This document shows, piece after piece, positions 1-8,932 of a DNA stretch of 64,000 bases. Source of the DNA: Streptomyces formicae (GTDB lineage: Bacteria > Actinomycetota > Actinomycetes > Streptomycetales > Streptomycetaceae); contig NZ_CP022685.1 in the NCBI RefSeq assembly GCF_002556545.1, positions 1,984,001-2,048,000 of the forward strand, in the 5' to 3' direction. Position 1 is the first letter of the stretch. Each line of letters starts with the position of its first letter. The notes below the pieces were generated by a model, which saw nothing but the letters and a program-made list of their open reading frames with translations, was not told where the DNA came from and did not search any database. Position numbers and translations under genes: made by a program.

Positions 1-72
1 GGCCTGAAGATCACAGTCGGGGACCCTAGCGACGTGCGGACGGGCTGGCTTGGACAAATTTGACCTCGCCGC

Positions 73-912
73 TCACCCGTCCTGAAGTGGCACGGCCCCC
101 TCCGCGAGGCGCCCGGCCGCCAGCCTGCCGGGGGTGAGGTCGGCCAGGGCACGGAACTCGCGGTTGAGGTGGGCCTGGTCGTAGAAGCCGCAGACGGCGG
201 CCACCTCGTGGAGGTTCGCGGTCTCGCGGGCGAGCAGCCGCACGGCCCGGTGGAAGCGCAGCACGCGGGCGGACGTCTTCGGTGTGAGACCGACCTGTTC
301 GGTGAAGCGGCGGACCAAGTGGCCGTGGCTCCAGCCCACTTCGGCGGCGATCCCGGCCACCGGGACCGCCCCGCCCGACCGGGAGAGCAGCCGCCAGGCG
401 TGGCGCACCTCGGGCGCGGGCTCGGGGCCGCGCCCGAGCCTGCCGATGAGCGCGGTGTCAAGCAGGTCGAACCGGGCTCCCCAGTCGTCGATGAGCGCGA
501 TGCGCTCCACCAACTCGCCTGCCCTGGGGCCCAGTACGGCCTGCAGCTCGACCAGCGTGTTGGTCAACTCGCGCATCGGCACGGCGAACAGCCGGTAGGC
601 ACCCAGCGGGGTCAGTTCGATCCTGATCGCTTCCTGGCCGCCGGGGTGGTCGCACACCCGGGGCCCGTCCTCGAGCCCCGAGACCAGCGAGCCCACCACG
701 CCGGCGGCCGGACCGGTCTCCCCCAGCCTGCGCACCTGGGCGAACGGCTCCCCCAGGCTGATCACCACGACGGCGCGGCCGGTGGGGACCAGGCGGACCC
801 GGTAGGGCGAGGCCACCGTCTCCCAGTAGCCCGCGTAACTGTGCAGATACGGCCGCAGCGCGGCGGGCCAGGGCCGGGTGACCCGCCATCTGCCGCCGCC
901 AAGGCGCGTCAT
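73..912 (-). CDS. AraC-family transcriptional regulator
   Basis: About 279 aa. The C-terminal third holds a two-helix-turn-helix AraC domain (GWSHGHLVRRFTEQVGLTPK, then VAAVCGFYDQAHLNREFRAL), the usual DNA-binding unit of this family. The N-terminal part is a variable sensing domain (YLHSYAGYWE near the start) with no ligand I can name. An open frame extends further upstream, but the ATG at 912 is chosen because GGGGGAG lies 5-6 nt before it and the upstream residues are low-complexity Arg/Gly. The gene is divergent from the LPMO gene across about 270 nt, so it could act on that promoter, but nothing in the sequence proves this. Confidence 0.85.
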   Translation of the reverse strand: MTRLGGGRWRVTRPWPAALRPYLHSYAGYWETVASPYRVRLVPTGRAVVVISLGEPFAQVRRLGETGPAAGVVGSLVSGLEDGPRVCDHPGGQEAIRIELTPLGAYRLFAVPMRELTNTLVELQAVLGPRAGELVERIALIDDWGARFDLLDTALIGRLGRGPEPAPEVRHAWRLLSRSGGAVPVAGIAAEVGWSHGHLVRRFTEQVGLTPKTSARVLRFHRAVRLLARETANLHEVAAVCGFYDQAHLNREFRALADLTPGRLAAGRLAEGAVPLQDG

Positions 913-1181
913 CTCGACTCCCCCGCCGACCGCTCCCTCGCTACCGCCCCGCGCCATGCCCCGTCCCCTCCCGCGGCGCCGCCCGCCCGGTGTCAGCAGC
1001 CTAGGGGATGCGGTGAAACACGCGAGGCGGGACATTCCAGGACTCAGCCTGAGCCCCTGATTAGCGCTCCCTTAACCGCACCATAAGGATCTCCATCCCC
1101 CGGCCCCAGCAGGCGATTTCACGGTTTTCAGGGGCTAGCTTTCTGGTCGCCCCCTGAACCGCCCTCTGAGGAGAACCACCC

Positions 1182-2162
1182 ATGACTGCTCGTCGCAAGG
1201 TCGCCGCGCTCGCCGCCGCAGGTGTCGCCCCGCTGGCCCTGACCGCCCTCTCGGCCGCGCCCGCCGCCGCGCACGGGTCGATGACGGACCCGGTCAGCCG
1301 GGTCTCCGCCTGCTTCCAGGAGGGCCCCGAGGCGCCGAAGTCGGCCGCCTGCAAGGCCGCGGTCGCCGCCAGCGGCGCCCAGGCGTTCTACGACTGGAAC
1401 GCCGTGAACATCGCCAACGCCGCGGGCAAGTCGAAGGAGATCATCCCCGACGGCAAGCTGTGCAGCGCGGGCAACGACAAGTACAAGGGCCTCGACCTGC
1501 CGCGCGCCGACTGGCCCTCGACCAAGCTCGCCGCGGGCGGCCACACCTTCCGCTACAAGGGCACCGCCCCGCACAAGGGCTCCTTCGAGCTGTACCTCAC
1601 GAAGGACTCGTACGACCCCTCCAAGCCCCTGAAGTGGTCGGACCTGGAGGCGAAGCCCTTCGTGAACGTCACCGACCCGAAGATGGAGAACGGCGACTAC
1701 GTCTTCGACGGGAAGATCCCCGCCAGGTCGGGCCGCCACCTGATCTACTCGATCTGGCAGCGCTCGGATTCGCCCGAGGCCTTCTACACCTGCTCCGACG
1801 TCGTCTTCGGCAAGGACAGCGGCGGCTCGGGCGCCTCCGCGCCGACCGCGTCGGCCCCCTCCGAGAAGGACATCGCGGCGGGCGCGGAGAAGTCGACGGT
1901 CGAGCACCACGGCCACGGCGACGCGGACGCGAAGACCGGCGCCGACGCCGCCGCCCCCGCCGACGCGCCCTCCGGCAACGAGCCCGAGGTGAACGGCGGC
2001 GCCGAGAAGCCGGTCAGCGCCGCGGGTGACAACCTCGCCGAGACCGGCGGCGACAGCACCACGCCGTACATCGCGATGGGCGGTGCCGCCGCCCTCGCCG
2101 TCGGCGCCGCGGCGATGTTCGCCACGACCCGCCGCCGCGCGGCGGGCCGTCACGGCCGCTGA
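1182..2162 (+). CDS. AA10 lytic polysaccharide monooxygenase with sortase anchor
   Basis: 326 aa copper monooxygenase predicted to cleave crystalline chitin or cellulose oxidatively outside the cell. A signal peptide (1-30) ends in APAAA, so the mature protein starts at His31, the first ligand of the copper histidine brace; His131 in the APHKG motif is the second. The family's distal pattern AFYTCSDVVF is at 200-209. An acidic, Ala/His-rich linker (about 212-280) leads to LAETG at 285-289, a membrane helix (about 295-315) and an Arg-rich tail. This matches the LAxTG signal read by class E sortases, so the enzyme should be wall-linked rather than freely secreted. GAGGAG lies about 9 nt before the ATG. 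Confidence 0.93.
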   Translation: MTARRKVAALAAAGVAPLALTALSAAPAAAHGSMTDPVSRVSACFQEGPEAPKSAACKAAVAASGAQAFYDWNAVNIANAAGKSKEIIPDGKLCSAGNDKYKGLDLPRADWPSTKLAAGGHTFRYKGTAPHKGSFELYLTKDSYDPSKPLKWSDLEAKPFVNVTDPKMENGDYVFDGKIPARSGRHLIYSIWQRSDSPEAFYTCSDVVFGKDSGGSGASAPTASAPSEKDIAAGAEKSTVEHHGHGDADAKTGADAAAPADAPSGNEPEVNGGAEKPVSAAGDNLAETGGDSTTPYIAMGGAAALAVGAAAMFATTRRRAAGRHGR

Positions 2163-2170
2163 GCCGGGTG

Positions 2171-2212
2171 CGACGCCGGGCACGTGCTACGACAGGCACG
2201 TGCTCGGCGTCG
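2171..2212. terminator. Bidirectional terminator between convergent LPMO and lipase genes
   Basis: A 17-bp inverted repeat (CGACGCCGGGCACGTGC with its complement, one G:T mismatch) and a short loop. It starts 9 nt after the LPMO stop and overlaps the last codons of the opposing lipase gene. Confidence 0.7.
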
Positions 2213-3050
2213 CGTGCGCCGGGTCGAGCGCGTTGGCCACCTCGTGGTGGGCGACGCGGTCGAGGATGCCGATCGTCACGTGCTCCGCCAGGTTGACGGG
2301 GCACAGGTCCTGAAGCGTCACGTTGTGGACGTCGGGACCGGTCAGGAACTGGCTGCGGTACGGGGTGACCACCTCGTCGTACTTCGTGGAGATGACGGTG
2401 TAGCGCACGCCGGGCACCGTGTCGCCGCCCTCGTTGAGCTTGGTCAGGAACGCCGATCCCGCCACCTGGTCGGCGAGTCCCGGGGTCTTCGCGTCGAGCA
2501 GGTCCTCGGCGCCGGGGAAGTACGGGAGCAGCTTGGTCAGGCCGAGCAGGGTGGTGCCGTGGTTGTCGGGCGCGAGCCCGATCAGCGCGTTCACCTTGTC
2601 GGCGCCGCCGAGGAACTTCAGGTACTGGCGGGGCATCATGCCGCCCTGCGAGTGGCCCACCAGGTCCGCCTTCTTCGCGCCCGTGGCGGCCAGCACCTTG
2701 TCGACGAAGGCGTCCAGCTGCTCGGCCGACTTGTCGATCGGGCCGAGCCCGTGGAAGAAGGGCACGCCGGGCAACTGCCCGTAGTCCAGCGAGTAGACGC
2801 AGTAGCCGCGCTTGACCAAGTAGGGCGCGAGGACGAGCCAGTTGTCGATGGAGTTCCCGAAGGTTCCGTGGACGAGGACGACCGGGCGCGGGTGGGCGGC
2901 GGACGGCTTGCAGCCGTAGTCGTTCCAGCCGCTCGACGACGCGGACGACGCCGTGTCGGCCGCGGCCGTGGCGGCAGGGGTGAGGGTGACCGCGCCCATG
3001 ACGAGCAGGGCGGCGGCGAGCGCGCGCAGCGCTCGTCTCCAGGGCAGCAT
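2187..3050 (-). CDS. Secreted triacylglycerol lipase/esterase (alpha/beta hydrolase)
   Basis: 287 aa with a Sec signal peptide (Arg-rich start, hydrophobic core 9-28, AATAAA region). It has the features of actinobacterial class 2 secreted lipases: oxyanion-loop motif VVLVHGTFG (57-65), nucleophile elbow GHSQGG with Ser134, and candidate Asp225 (STKYDEVVTPY) and His257 (AEHVTI) completing the triad. Cys47, Cys84 and others could form extracellular disulfides. It is convergent with the LPMO gene and transcribed alone. Substrate chain length cannot be read from sequence. Confidence 0.9.
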   Translation of the reverse strand: MLPWRRALRALAAALLVMGAVTLTPAATAAADTASSASSSGWNDYGCKPSAAHPRPVVLVHGTFGNSIDNWLVLAPYLVKRGYCVYSLDYGQLPGVPFFHGLGPIDKSAEQLDAFVDKVLAATGAKKADLVGHSQGGMMPRQYLKFLGGADKVNALIGLAPDNHGTTLLGLTKLLPYFPGAEDLLDAKTPGLADQVAGSAFLTKLNEGGDTVPGVRYTVISTKYDEVVTPYRSQFLTGPDVHNVTLQDLCPVNLAEHVTIGILDRVAHHEVANALDPAHATPSTCLS

Positions 3051-3225
3051 CGTGTGATCTCCTTGCGGCTCAAGGGAGTTGCGGGGGGGTGAGCCCTGTG
3101 ATCCGGATCACGAGGATGTGCCGTGCGCATGCCAAGCTAGGGGCCGGTACGCGAAGAGTGAAGTTACGCGTCAGTAAAAAGTTCCAGTGGTCACTGGCGC
3201 GGTCCTCGCGGCCGGGCCGCGGGCC

Positions 3226-4248
3226 CTACGCCGCCAGTGTCCCCGGCACGATCGCGCCCGGGCCGAACCTCTCCCGCGCCCGGTCGGCCACCTCCTCGAT
3301 CCTGCGGGACCGCTCGTCCACCGGGTCGAACGTCAGCTGATGGGCGGCGTGTTCGGCGGGGCCGAGGCCCTCGGCGCGCAGGGCGACGGCGCGCACCCTG
3401 GCCCGTTGCAGGGCGAGCGCCTCGTACATGCGGTACGCGGTGGTGGTCAGCGCGACCGAGTGCGCGGTCGGCTCGGGCAGCGTCCGCGTCCTGGTCGTGG
3501 TGGTGCGGTCCGCGTACCGCACGGTGAGGGTCAGCGTCCGGCACACCTGGTCGTCGCCGCGCATCCCCGCGCCCAGCTCCTCGGCGATCGAGAGCAGTGC
3601 GCGGCGGTGCCGGAACGGGTCCAAATCGTCGCGCGGGAACGGGCGTTCGGCGGAGAGGGAGCGCGAGGCGGCGTTCGGTACGACGCGGGCGCGGTCGACG
3701 CCCCGCGCCTTCTCGCGCAGCTCGCGGCCCGCCCTGGCGCCGACGAGCCGCTGCAGGGTGGACAGGGGCGCGGCGGCGACCTTGCCGAGGGAGTCGAGGC
3801 CGTACTCGCACAGGGTGCGGGCGGTGGCGCGGCCGATGCCCGGCAGTTCGCCGACGGGCCGCTCGGCGAGGAACTCCCTCACCCCATCCGCCCCTTCGGG
3901 CACCGCGCGGGTCACCCCGGGGGCGGCCCCGCGCGCGGCCATCCTGGCCAGCATCGGGCCGGGGCCCGCGCCGATCGCGCACTCCACTCCGTACAGCGCG
4001 AGCGCCCGCACCCTGATCAGCGCGGCGAGCTCGACGGCGCCGCGCCCGAAGTACCGCCGCGCGCCGCGCACGTCGACGAGCGCGGCGTCGGGCGGCAGCG
4101 CCTCGACCTCTGGGGTGAACTCACCGAGCAGGCCGAGCAGTTGGGGCAGGAGGGCTTCATGCATGGGGGGCAGCAGGAAGCGTACGTAGAGGGTGCTCGC
4201 GCCGCCGTGGACGGCTTGGTCGGTGTGGGCGGTGTGGATCGTGTTCAT
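3226..4248 (-). CDS. ImuB-like Y-family polymerase homologue, probably non-catalytic
   Basis: 340 aa. Its ATG overlaps the dnaE2 stop (ATGA, 4245-4248), so the two are translationally coupled. It has a helix-hairpin-helix (VGELPGIGRATARTLCEYGL) and a little-finger region, and ends with QLTFD, which resembles a beta-clamp motif. The N-terminal palm is short. The usual DxD strand reads STLYVRFLLPP, without the first Asp, and the SIDEA-type motif reads ALVDVRGARRYFG, without the Glu. This pattern is that of ImuB, the inactive adaptor that links DnaE2 to the sliding clamp in the actinobacterial mutasome, not of active DinB. No imuA' gene is present. It was probably co-expressed with dnaE2 under LexA. 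Confidence 0.82.
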   Translation of the reverse strand: MNTIHTAHTDQAVHGGASTLYVRFLLPPMHEALLPQLLGLLGEFTPEVEALPPDAALVDVRGARRYFGRGAVELAALIRVRALALYGVECAIGAGPGPMLARMAARGAAPGVTRAVPEGADGVREFLAERPVGELPGIGRATARTLCEYGLDSLGKVAAAPLSTLQRLVGARAGRELREKARGVDRARVVPNAASRSLSAERPFPRDDLDPFRHRRALLSIAEELGAGMRGDDQVCRTLTLTVRYADRTTTTRTRTLPEPTAHSVALTTTAYRMYEALALQRARVRAVALRAEGLGPAEHAAHQLTFDPVDERSRRIEEVADRARERFGPGAIVPGTLAA

Positions 4249-7200
4249 CCCGCGCTCCCCGGGCTCTGGTGCCACAGCTTCCGCGTTCCCGCCGTCCCTT
4301 CGCCCGCCGGGCGCAGATCCGCCCAGGGGTGCATCTCGTAGCCCGTGGCCATGCGGATGCGGCGCCCCTCCCCCGCCCCGGGCCCCGGCTCCGGTTCCGG
4401 GCCCGGTTCCGGGCCCGGTTCCGCCAGGCGCCGCGCCACCGCGTCGAGGCCGCCCTCCTTGCGCACCTCCACCAGGTCCGCCAGGTTCCACGCGGCCGAG
4501 CCGACCACGCTGAGGCTGCGCGGGCCCCTGCGCTGCACCACGCCGCGTACGAGCAGCAGCCAGGAGTGGAAGACGGTGTGCGCGCACCGTTCGTGCGCGT
4601 CGTCGAAGAAGGCCAGGTCGACCAGGCCCGTGCCGTCGTCGAGGGTGGTGAAGATGACCCGCTTGCCGGAGCGGATCGGCGGGGTCTGCGTGGCGGCCTT
4701 GGCGCCCGCCACCAGGACGGTCGCGCCGTGCTCGGCCTCGCGCAGGCGCCGCGCCGAGAGCGCGCCGAGCTCCCGCAGGAACTCCTCGTGGTCGCCCATG
4801 AGATGGCGGGACGAGTCCATGCCGAGGACACCGAGTTCGGCGCTGAGCCGTTCGGCGTCGTCCAGGTCGGGAAGGCCCGCGGGCGCGGTCGCGCGCCCAC
4901 CGGCCAGGGGCAGTTGGCCGCCCGCCGCGCCGCGCGCGCCCCGCCGCAGTTCGGCCAGGTGCAGTTGCAGATCGCGGCGGTTGGCGCCGAACGCGTCGAG
5001 CGCGCCGACCTGCGCGAGCCGCTGCGCGACCGGCTTCGAGGGCCTGGCCCGCTCCCAGAAGTCGACGAGCGAGGCGTAGGGCTGCCCTTCGGCGATCCGC
5101 ACGGACTCGGCCTCGCTGATGCCGTGCACGTCACAGAGCCCGAGGCGCAGGCCCCAGACCTCTCGGGATTCCGAGTTATCAGACACCAGTTCGATACGGT
5201 GAGCGACCGCGGACCGGTTCACGTCCAGCGGCAGGATCGGCACCCCGCGCCGCCGCGCGTCCGCGAGCAGCAGCCGCTTCGGGTACATCCCGGGGTCGTG
5301 CGTGAGCAACCCTGCGTAGAACGCGGCCGGATGATGGGCCTTCAGCCACGCCGACTGGTACGTCGGCACGGCGAAGGCCACCGCGTGCGCCTTGCAGAAG
5401 CCGTACGAGCCGAACGCCTCGACGATCTCCCAGGTGCGGCCGATCGTCTCCGCGTCATAGCCCCTGGCCGCCGCGTGCTGCGCGAACCAGAAGCGGATCC
5501 GGCCCTGCGACTCGGGATCGGAGAGCCCGCGCCGCACCCGGTCCGCCTCGTCGCGTCCGCAGCCGGTCATGATGTCCACGATCTCGATGATCTGCTCGTG
5601 GAAGACGACGACGCCGTAGGTGTCCTTCAGCGGCCCGGCGAGATCCGGGTGCGGATAGCGGACGGGCGCGCGGCCGTGCCTGGCCTCGATGAAGGGCCGC
5701 ACCATGTCGGCGGCGACGGGTCCCGGACGGAACAGCGAGATGTCGACCACCAGGTCGTGGAAGGTCGCGGGCTGGAGGCGGCCGACCAGGTCGCGCTGGC
5801 CCGGCGACTCGATCTGGAAGCAGCCCAGCGTCTCGGCGGACTTGATGAGCCGGTACGTCGCCGGGTCGCCGGGCGGCACCGCGTCGATGTCCACCCGGTC
5901 CCCCGTGGCCCGCTCGACCTCCCCCACCGCGTGCGCCATCGCCGACTGCATCCGCACGCCGAGCACGTCCAGCTTGAGCAGCCCGAGCTCCTCCACGTCC
6001 TCCTTGTCGAACTGCGACATGGGCAGGCCCTCGCCGCTGGTCGGCACGACGGGCGTGCGCGCGAGCAGCGAGGCGTCGGAGAGCAGCACCCCGCACGGGT
6101 GCATGGCGACACCGCGCGGCAGCGCGTCGAGCGCCTCGACCAGCTCCCACAGCCGGTCCCTGTCCCCCAACTCCTCGGCGATCCCGCGCAGTTCGGGCAG
6201 CTCCTCCATCGCGGCGCGGGCGTCGCGGGCACGGATGTGCGGGAACGCCTTGGCGATCCGGTCGATGTCGGCCGGGTCCATGGACAGGGCGGCGCCGACG
6301 TCGCGCACGGCGTGGCGCACCCGGTAGGTCTCGGGCATCGCGACCGTCGCGACCCGCTCGGTGCCGAAGCGGCCGATGATCGCGCGGTAGACCTCGATCC
6401 TGCGGGCCGACTCGACGTCGATGTCGATGTCGGGGAGCACGGACCGCCGCTTGGAGAGGAACCGCTCCATGAGAAGGCCGTGCTCGACGGGGTCGGCGTG
6501 CGCGATGCCGATGAGGTGGTTGACGAGGGATCCCGCGCCGGAGCCGCGTGCGGCGACCCTGATGCCCAAGTCCCTTACGTCGTCGACGACTTGGGCCACG
6601 GTCAGGAAGTAGGACGCGAAGCCGTGGTACGCGATGATGTCCAGCTCGCGGTGCATTCGCTCCCAGTACGCGCGGGCCCCCGCCGCCCGGTCGTAGCCGC
6701 GCAGCACCATGCCCGCCGCCGCCCGTGACGCCAGGACGCGCTGCGCGGTGCGGTGCCCGGCGCCGACCAGGCGCGGCTCGGGGAAGTGCACGGTGCCGAC
6801 ACCGATGTCGTCCTCCGCGTCGACGAGGCACTCGGCGGCGGCCGCCCGGGTCTGTTCGATCAGCCGGTGGGCGGTGTCGCGGCGGAACCCGGCCGCCTCG
6901 ACGACCCGTTCGGCGATGCCGAGCATGGCGTCCGCGCCCTTCAACCACCGCTCGCCGCCGTCGAGTTCCTTGGTCGGATCGACGGGGACGAGGCGGCGCG
7001 CGGCGTCGAGCACGTCGGCGACGGGGCCCTGCCCCGGGTCGGCGTAGCGCACGGCGTTGCTCAGGACCGGACGTACGCCCTGCTCAGCGGCGAAGCCGAC
7101 GGTGCGCGCGGCGAGCCGGAGCGATCCCGGCCCCGTGCCCTCACGCCCGTGCCAGACGGACTCCAGGCGCAGCGCGTCGCCGTAGCGCTCGCGCCACGGG

Positions 7201-7697
7201 GCCAGGAGCCTGGCGGCCCGGTCGGGACGTCCGGCGGCGAGCGCGCGCCCCACGTCGGACGCGGGGCCGAGCAGCACGGTCAGGCCGTCCCCGTGGTTCT
7301 CCTGCCACGGCAGCACGGGCTGCCCCTCCGGGGCGCGGTGCGCGGCGGTGACGAGGCGGCAGAGCGCGGCCCAGCCGGTGGCGCCGTCGCGGGCGAGGAA
7401 GGTCACGCGCGGGGTCGACTCGTCGATGAAGGCACCGCCGCGCACGGGGGCGCGGCGCCGCTCGCCCCGTGGCGGGGCGGGCTCCCCCACCGCGAGCTCG
7501 GCGCCGAACAGCGGCCGCACGCCCGCCTTGGCGCAGGCCTTGGCGAACCGGACGGCGCCCGCGAGGGTGTCCCTGTCGGTGAGCGCGAGGGCGTCCATGC
7601 CCCGCTCGGCGGCGCGCTCGGCCAGCCGCTCCGGGTGCGACGCGCCATAGCGCAGGGAGAACCCGGAGACGGTGTGCAGATGCGTGAACCCCGGCAC
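4245..7697 (-). CDS. dnaE2: Error-prone DNA polymerase III alpha subunit DnaE2
   Basis: About 1150 aa. The order is an N-terminal PHP domain (FTHLHTVSGFSLRYGASHP at the start), the C-family polymerase core with catalytic Asp residues in LPDIDIDVES near residue 422, a tandem HhH region, and a C-terminal OB fold (VLVAGAKAATQTPPIRSGKR). DnaE2 carries out damage-induced mutagenic translesion synthesis. The GTG at 7697 is chosen because AGGAGG lies exactly 5 nt upstream and the PHP motif begins at residue 3. An upstream ATG in the same frame lies in the promoter and operator region. A LexA-type box is 66 nt upstream. The 3' end overlaps the ImuB-like gene. Confidence 0.95.
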   Translation of the reverse strand: MPGFTHLHTVSGFSLRYGASHPERLAERAAERGMDALALTDRDTLAGAVRFAKACAKAGVRPLFGAELAVGEPAPPRGERRRAPVRGGAFIDESTPRVTFLARDGATGWAALCRLVTAAHRAPEGQPVLPWQENHGDGLTVLLGPASDVGRALAAGRPDRAARLLAPWRERYGDALRLESVWHGREGTGPGSLRLAARTVGFAAEQGVRPVLSNAVRYADPGQGPVADVLDAARRLVPVDPTKELDGGERWLKGADAMLGIAERVVEAAGFRRDTAHRLIEQTRAAAAECLVDAEDDIGVGTVHFPEPRLVGAGHRTAQRVLASRAAAGMVLRGYDRAAGARAYWERMHRELDIIAYHGFASYFLTVAQVVDDVRDLGIRVAARGSGAGSLVNHLIGIAHADPVEHGLLMERFLSKRRSVLPDIDIDVESARRIEVYRAIIGRFGTERVATVAMPETYRVRHAVRDVGAALSMDPADIDRIAKAFPHIRARDARAAMEELPELRGIAEELGDRDRLWELVEALDALPRGVAMHPCGVLLSDASLLARTPVVPTSGEGLPMSQFDKEDVEELGLLKLDVLGVRMQSAMAHAVGEVERATGDRVDIDAVPPGDPATYRLIKSAETLGCFQIESPGQRDLVGRLQPATFHDLVVDISLFRPGPVAADMVRPFIEARHGRAPVRYPHPDLAGPLKDTYGVVVFHEQIIEIVDIMTGCGRDEADRVRRGLSDPESQGRIRFWFAQHAAARGYDAETIGRTWEIVEAFGSYGFCKAHAVAFAVPTYQSAWLKAHHPAAFYAGLLTHDPGMYPKRLLLADARRRGVPILPLDVNRSAVAHRIELVSDNSESREVWGLRLGLCDVHGISEAESVRIAEGQPYASLVDFWERARPSKPVAQRLAQVGALDAFGANRRDLQLHLAELRRGARGAAGGQLPLAGGRATAPAGLPDLDDAERLSAELGVLGMDSSRHLMGDHEEFLRELGALSARRLREAEHGATVLVAGAKAATQTPPIRSGKRVIFTTLDDGTGLVDLAFFDDAHERCAHTVFHSWLLLVRGVVQRRGPRSLSVVGSAAWNLADLVEVRKEGGLDAVARRLAEPGPEPGPEPEPGPGAGEGRRIRMATGYEMHPWADLRPAGEGTAGTRKLWHQSPGSAG

Positions 7698-7762
7698 ACG
7701 CACCTCCTGTAACCCTGAACCGATCCGACCTCGCAGCCCCCTCTCTCCACCATAGACCAGTT

Positions 7763-7778
7763 TCGAACTCACGTACGA
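7763..7778 (-). promoter_or_regulatory. LexA (SOS) box upstream of dnaE2
   Basis: TCGAACTCACGTACGA matches the actinobacterial SOS palindrome TCGAAC-N4-GTTCGA at 11 of 12 positions. It lies 66 nt before the dnaE2 GTG. A further GTTCG half-site follows at 7786-7790. Confidence 0.8.
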
Positions 7779-7882
7779 CACGAATGTTCGATTAACCGAT
7801 CGAGGGCACTACCGCCCCGCTCCTGTCGTCCGTTCGGCCCATCCCACCTGCGGAAACGCTCGAAGCCCCGGAGCGTGGAGGC

Positions 7883-8932
7883 ATGAGGTTCGCCGACGAA
7901 TTGAAGAGCGCCGTCACTCCGCGAGCAGCCTTGCTCGTCATCGGCGTACTCGCCCTGCAACTGCTGTTCATCGCCTCCTACGTAGGGGCCCTGCACAACC
8001 CGAAACCGAAGGACGTGTCCTTCGGAGTGGTCGCCCCGGGGGACGCGGCCCAGCAGACCGCCGACCGGCTGAAGAAGCTCCCCGGCGAACCGCTCGACCC
8101 CCGGGTGGTCGAGAACGAGGGCGTCGCCCGCCACAAGATCATGAACAGGGACATCGACGGCGCGCTGATCGTCGACCCGCGCGGCACGACCGACACCCTC
8201 CTGGTCGCCTCCGGCGGCGGCACCGCCCTCTCCAGGACCCTGGTGGAGCTCACCGCCAAGGTCGAGGGCGCCGAGAAGCGCTCGGTGAAGACCGTCGACG
8301 TGGCCCCCGCGTCGAAGCAGGACTTCAACGGGCTCTCCTCGTTCTACCTGGTCGTCGGCTGGTGCGTCGGCGGCTACCTGTGCGCCTCGATCCTCGCCAT
8401 CAGCGCGGGCTCCCGGGCCGCCAACGTGCCGCGCGCGGTGATCAGGCTCGGCACCATGGCGCTCTTCTCGATCGTCGGCGGACTCGGCGGCGCGATCATC
8501 ATCGGGCCGATCCTCGGCGCCCTGCCCGGCAGCATCATGGGCCTGTGGGGCCTCGGCGCCCTGCTGACCTTCGGGGTCGGCGCGCTCACGCTCGCCCTGC
8601 AGTCGCTCACCGGCATCGTGGGCATCGGCCTCGCCGTCCTCCTCGTCGTCATCGCGGGCAACCCGAGCGCGGGCGGCGCCTTCCCGCTGCCGATGCTGCC
8701 GCCCTTCTGGGAGGCGATCGGGCCCTGGCTGCCGCCGGGCGCGGGCACCTGGGTGGCGCGCTCCATCGCGTACTTCGAGGGGAACGCGGTCACCGGACCG
8801 CTCCTGGTCCTGGTCGCCTGGGCGGTGCTCGGCGTCGCCGTCACCATCGCCCTGTCCGCCCGGCGCGGGAGCAGGAGCAGCAGCGGCTCGATCGACCTGA
8901 CCGCCAGCGGGTTCGGCAAAGGCGCCGCGTGA
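7883..8932 (+). CDS. ABC-2/DUF3533-like multi-pass membrane protein
   Basis: 349 aa. One N-terminal membrane helix (about 16-36), an extracytoplasmic domain of about 130 aa (VSFGVVAPGDAAQQTADRLK...), then five or six C-terminal helices from about residue 150. This is the architecture of YhgE/Pip and ABC-2 permease-like proteins, some of which export small compounds or act in phage infection and secretion. No ATPase gene is adjacent, so its energy source is not visible. Its stop overlaps the next start (GTGA, 8929-8932), which makes an operon with the transporter that follows. Only a poorly spaced GGAGG precedes the ATG. Function otherwise unknown. Confidence 0.7.
   Translation: MRFADELKSAVTPRAALLVIGVLALQLLFIASYVGALHNPKPKDVSFGVVAPGDAAQQTADRLKKLPGEPLDPRVVENEGVARHKIMNRDIDGALIVDPRGTTDTLLVASGGGTALSRTLVELTAKVEGAEKRSVKTVDVAPASKQDFNGLSSFYLVVGWCVGGYLCASILAISAGSRAANVPRAVIRLGTMALFSIVGGLGGAIIIGPILGALPGSIMGLWGLGALLTFGVGALTLALQSLTGIVGIGLAVLLVVIAGNPSAGGAFPLPMLPPFWEAIGPWLPPGAGTWVARSIAYFEGNAVTGPLLVLVAWAVLGVAVTIALSARRGSRSSSGSIDLTASGFGKGAA

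Noticed and set aside
1059..1072. CebR-like half-site (AGCGCTCCC) upstream of the LPMO gene
   Set aside because: Only 9 of 14 positions match TGGGAGCGCTCCCA, with the left arm missing. It could be a chance match.
4269..6728. Long open frame antisense to dnaE2 (over 800 codons)
   Set aside because: High GC third positions of dnaE2 leave the opposite frame open. Its translation is Arg/Gly/Pro-rich with no recognisable domain, and dnaE2 motifs on the other strand are unambiguous.
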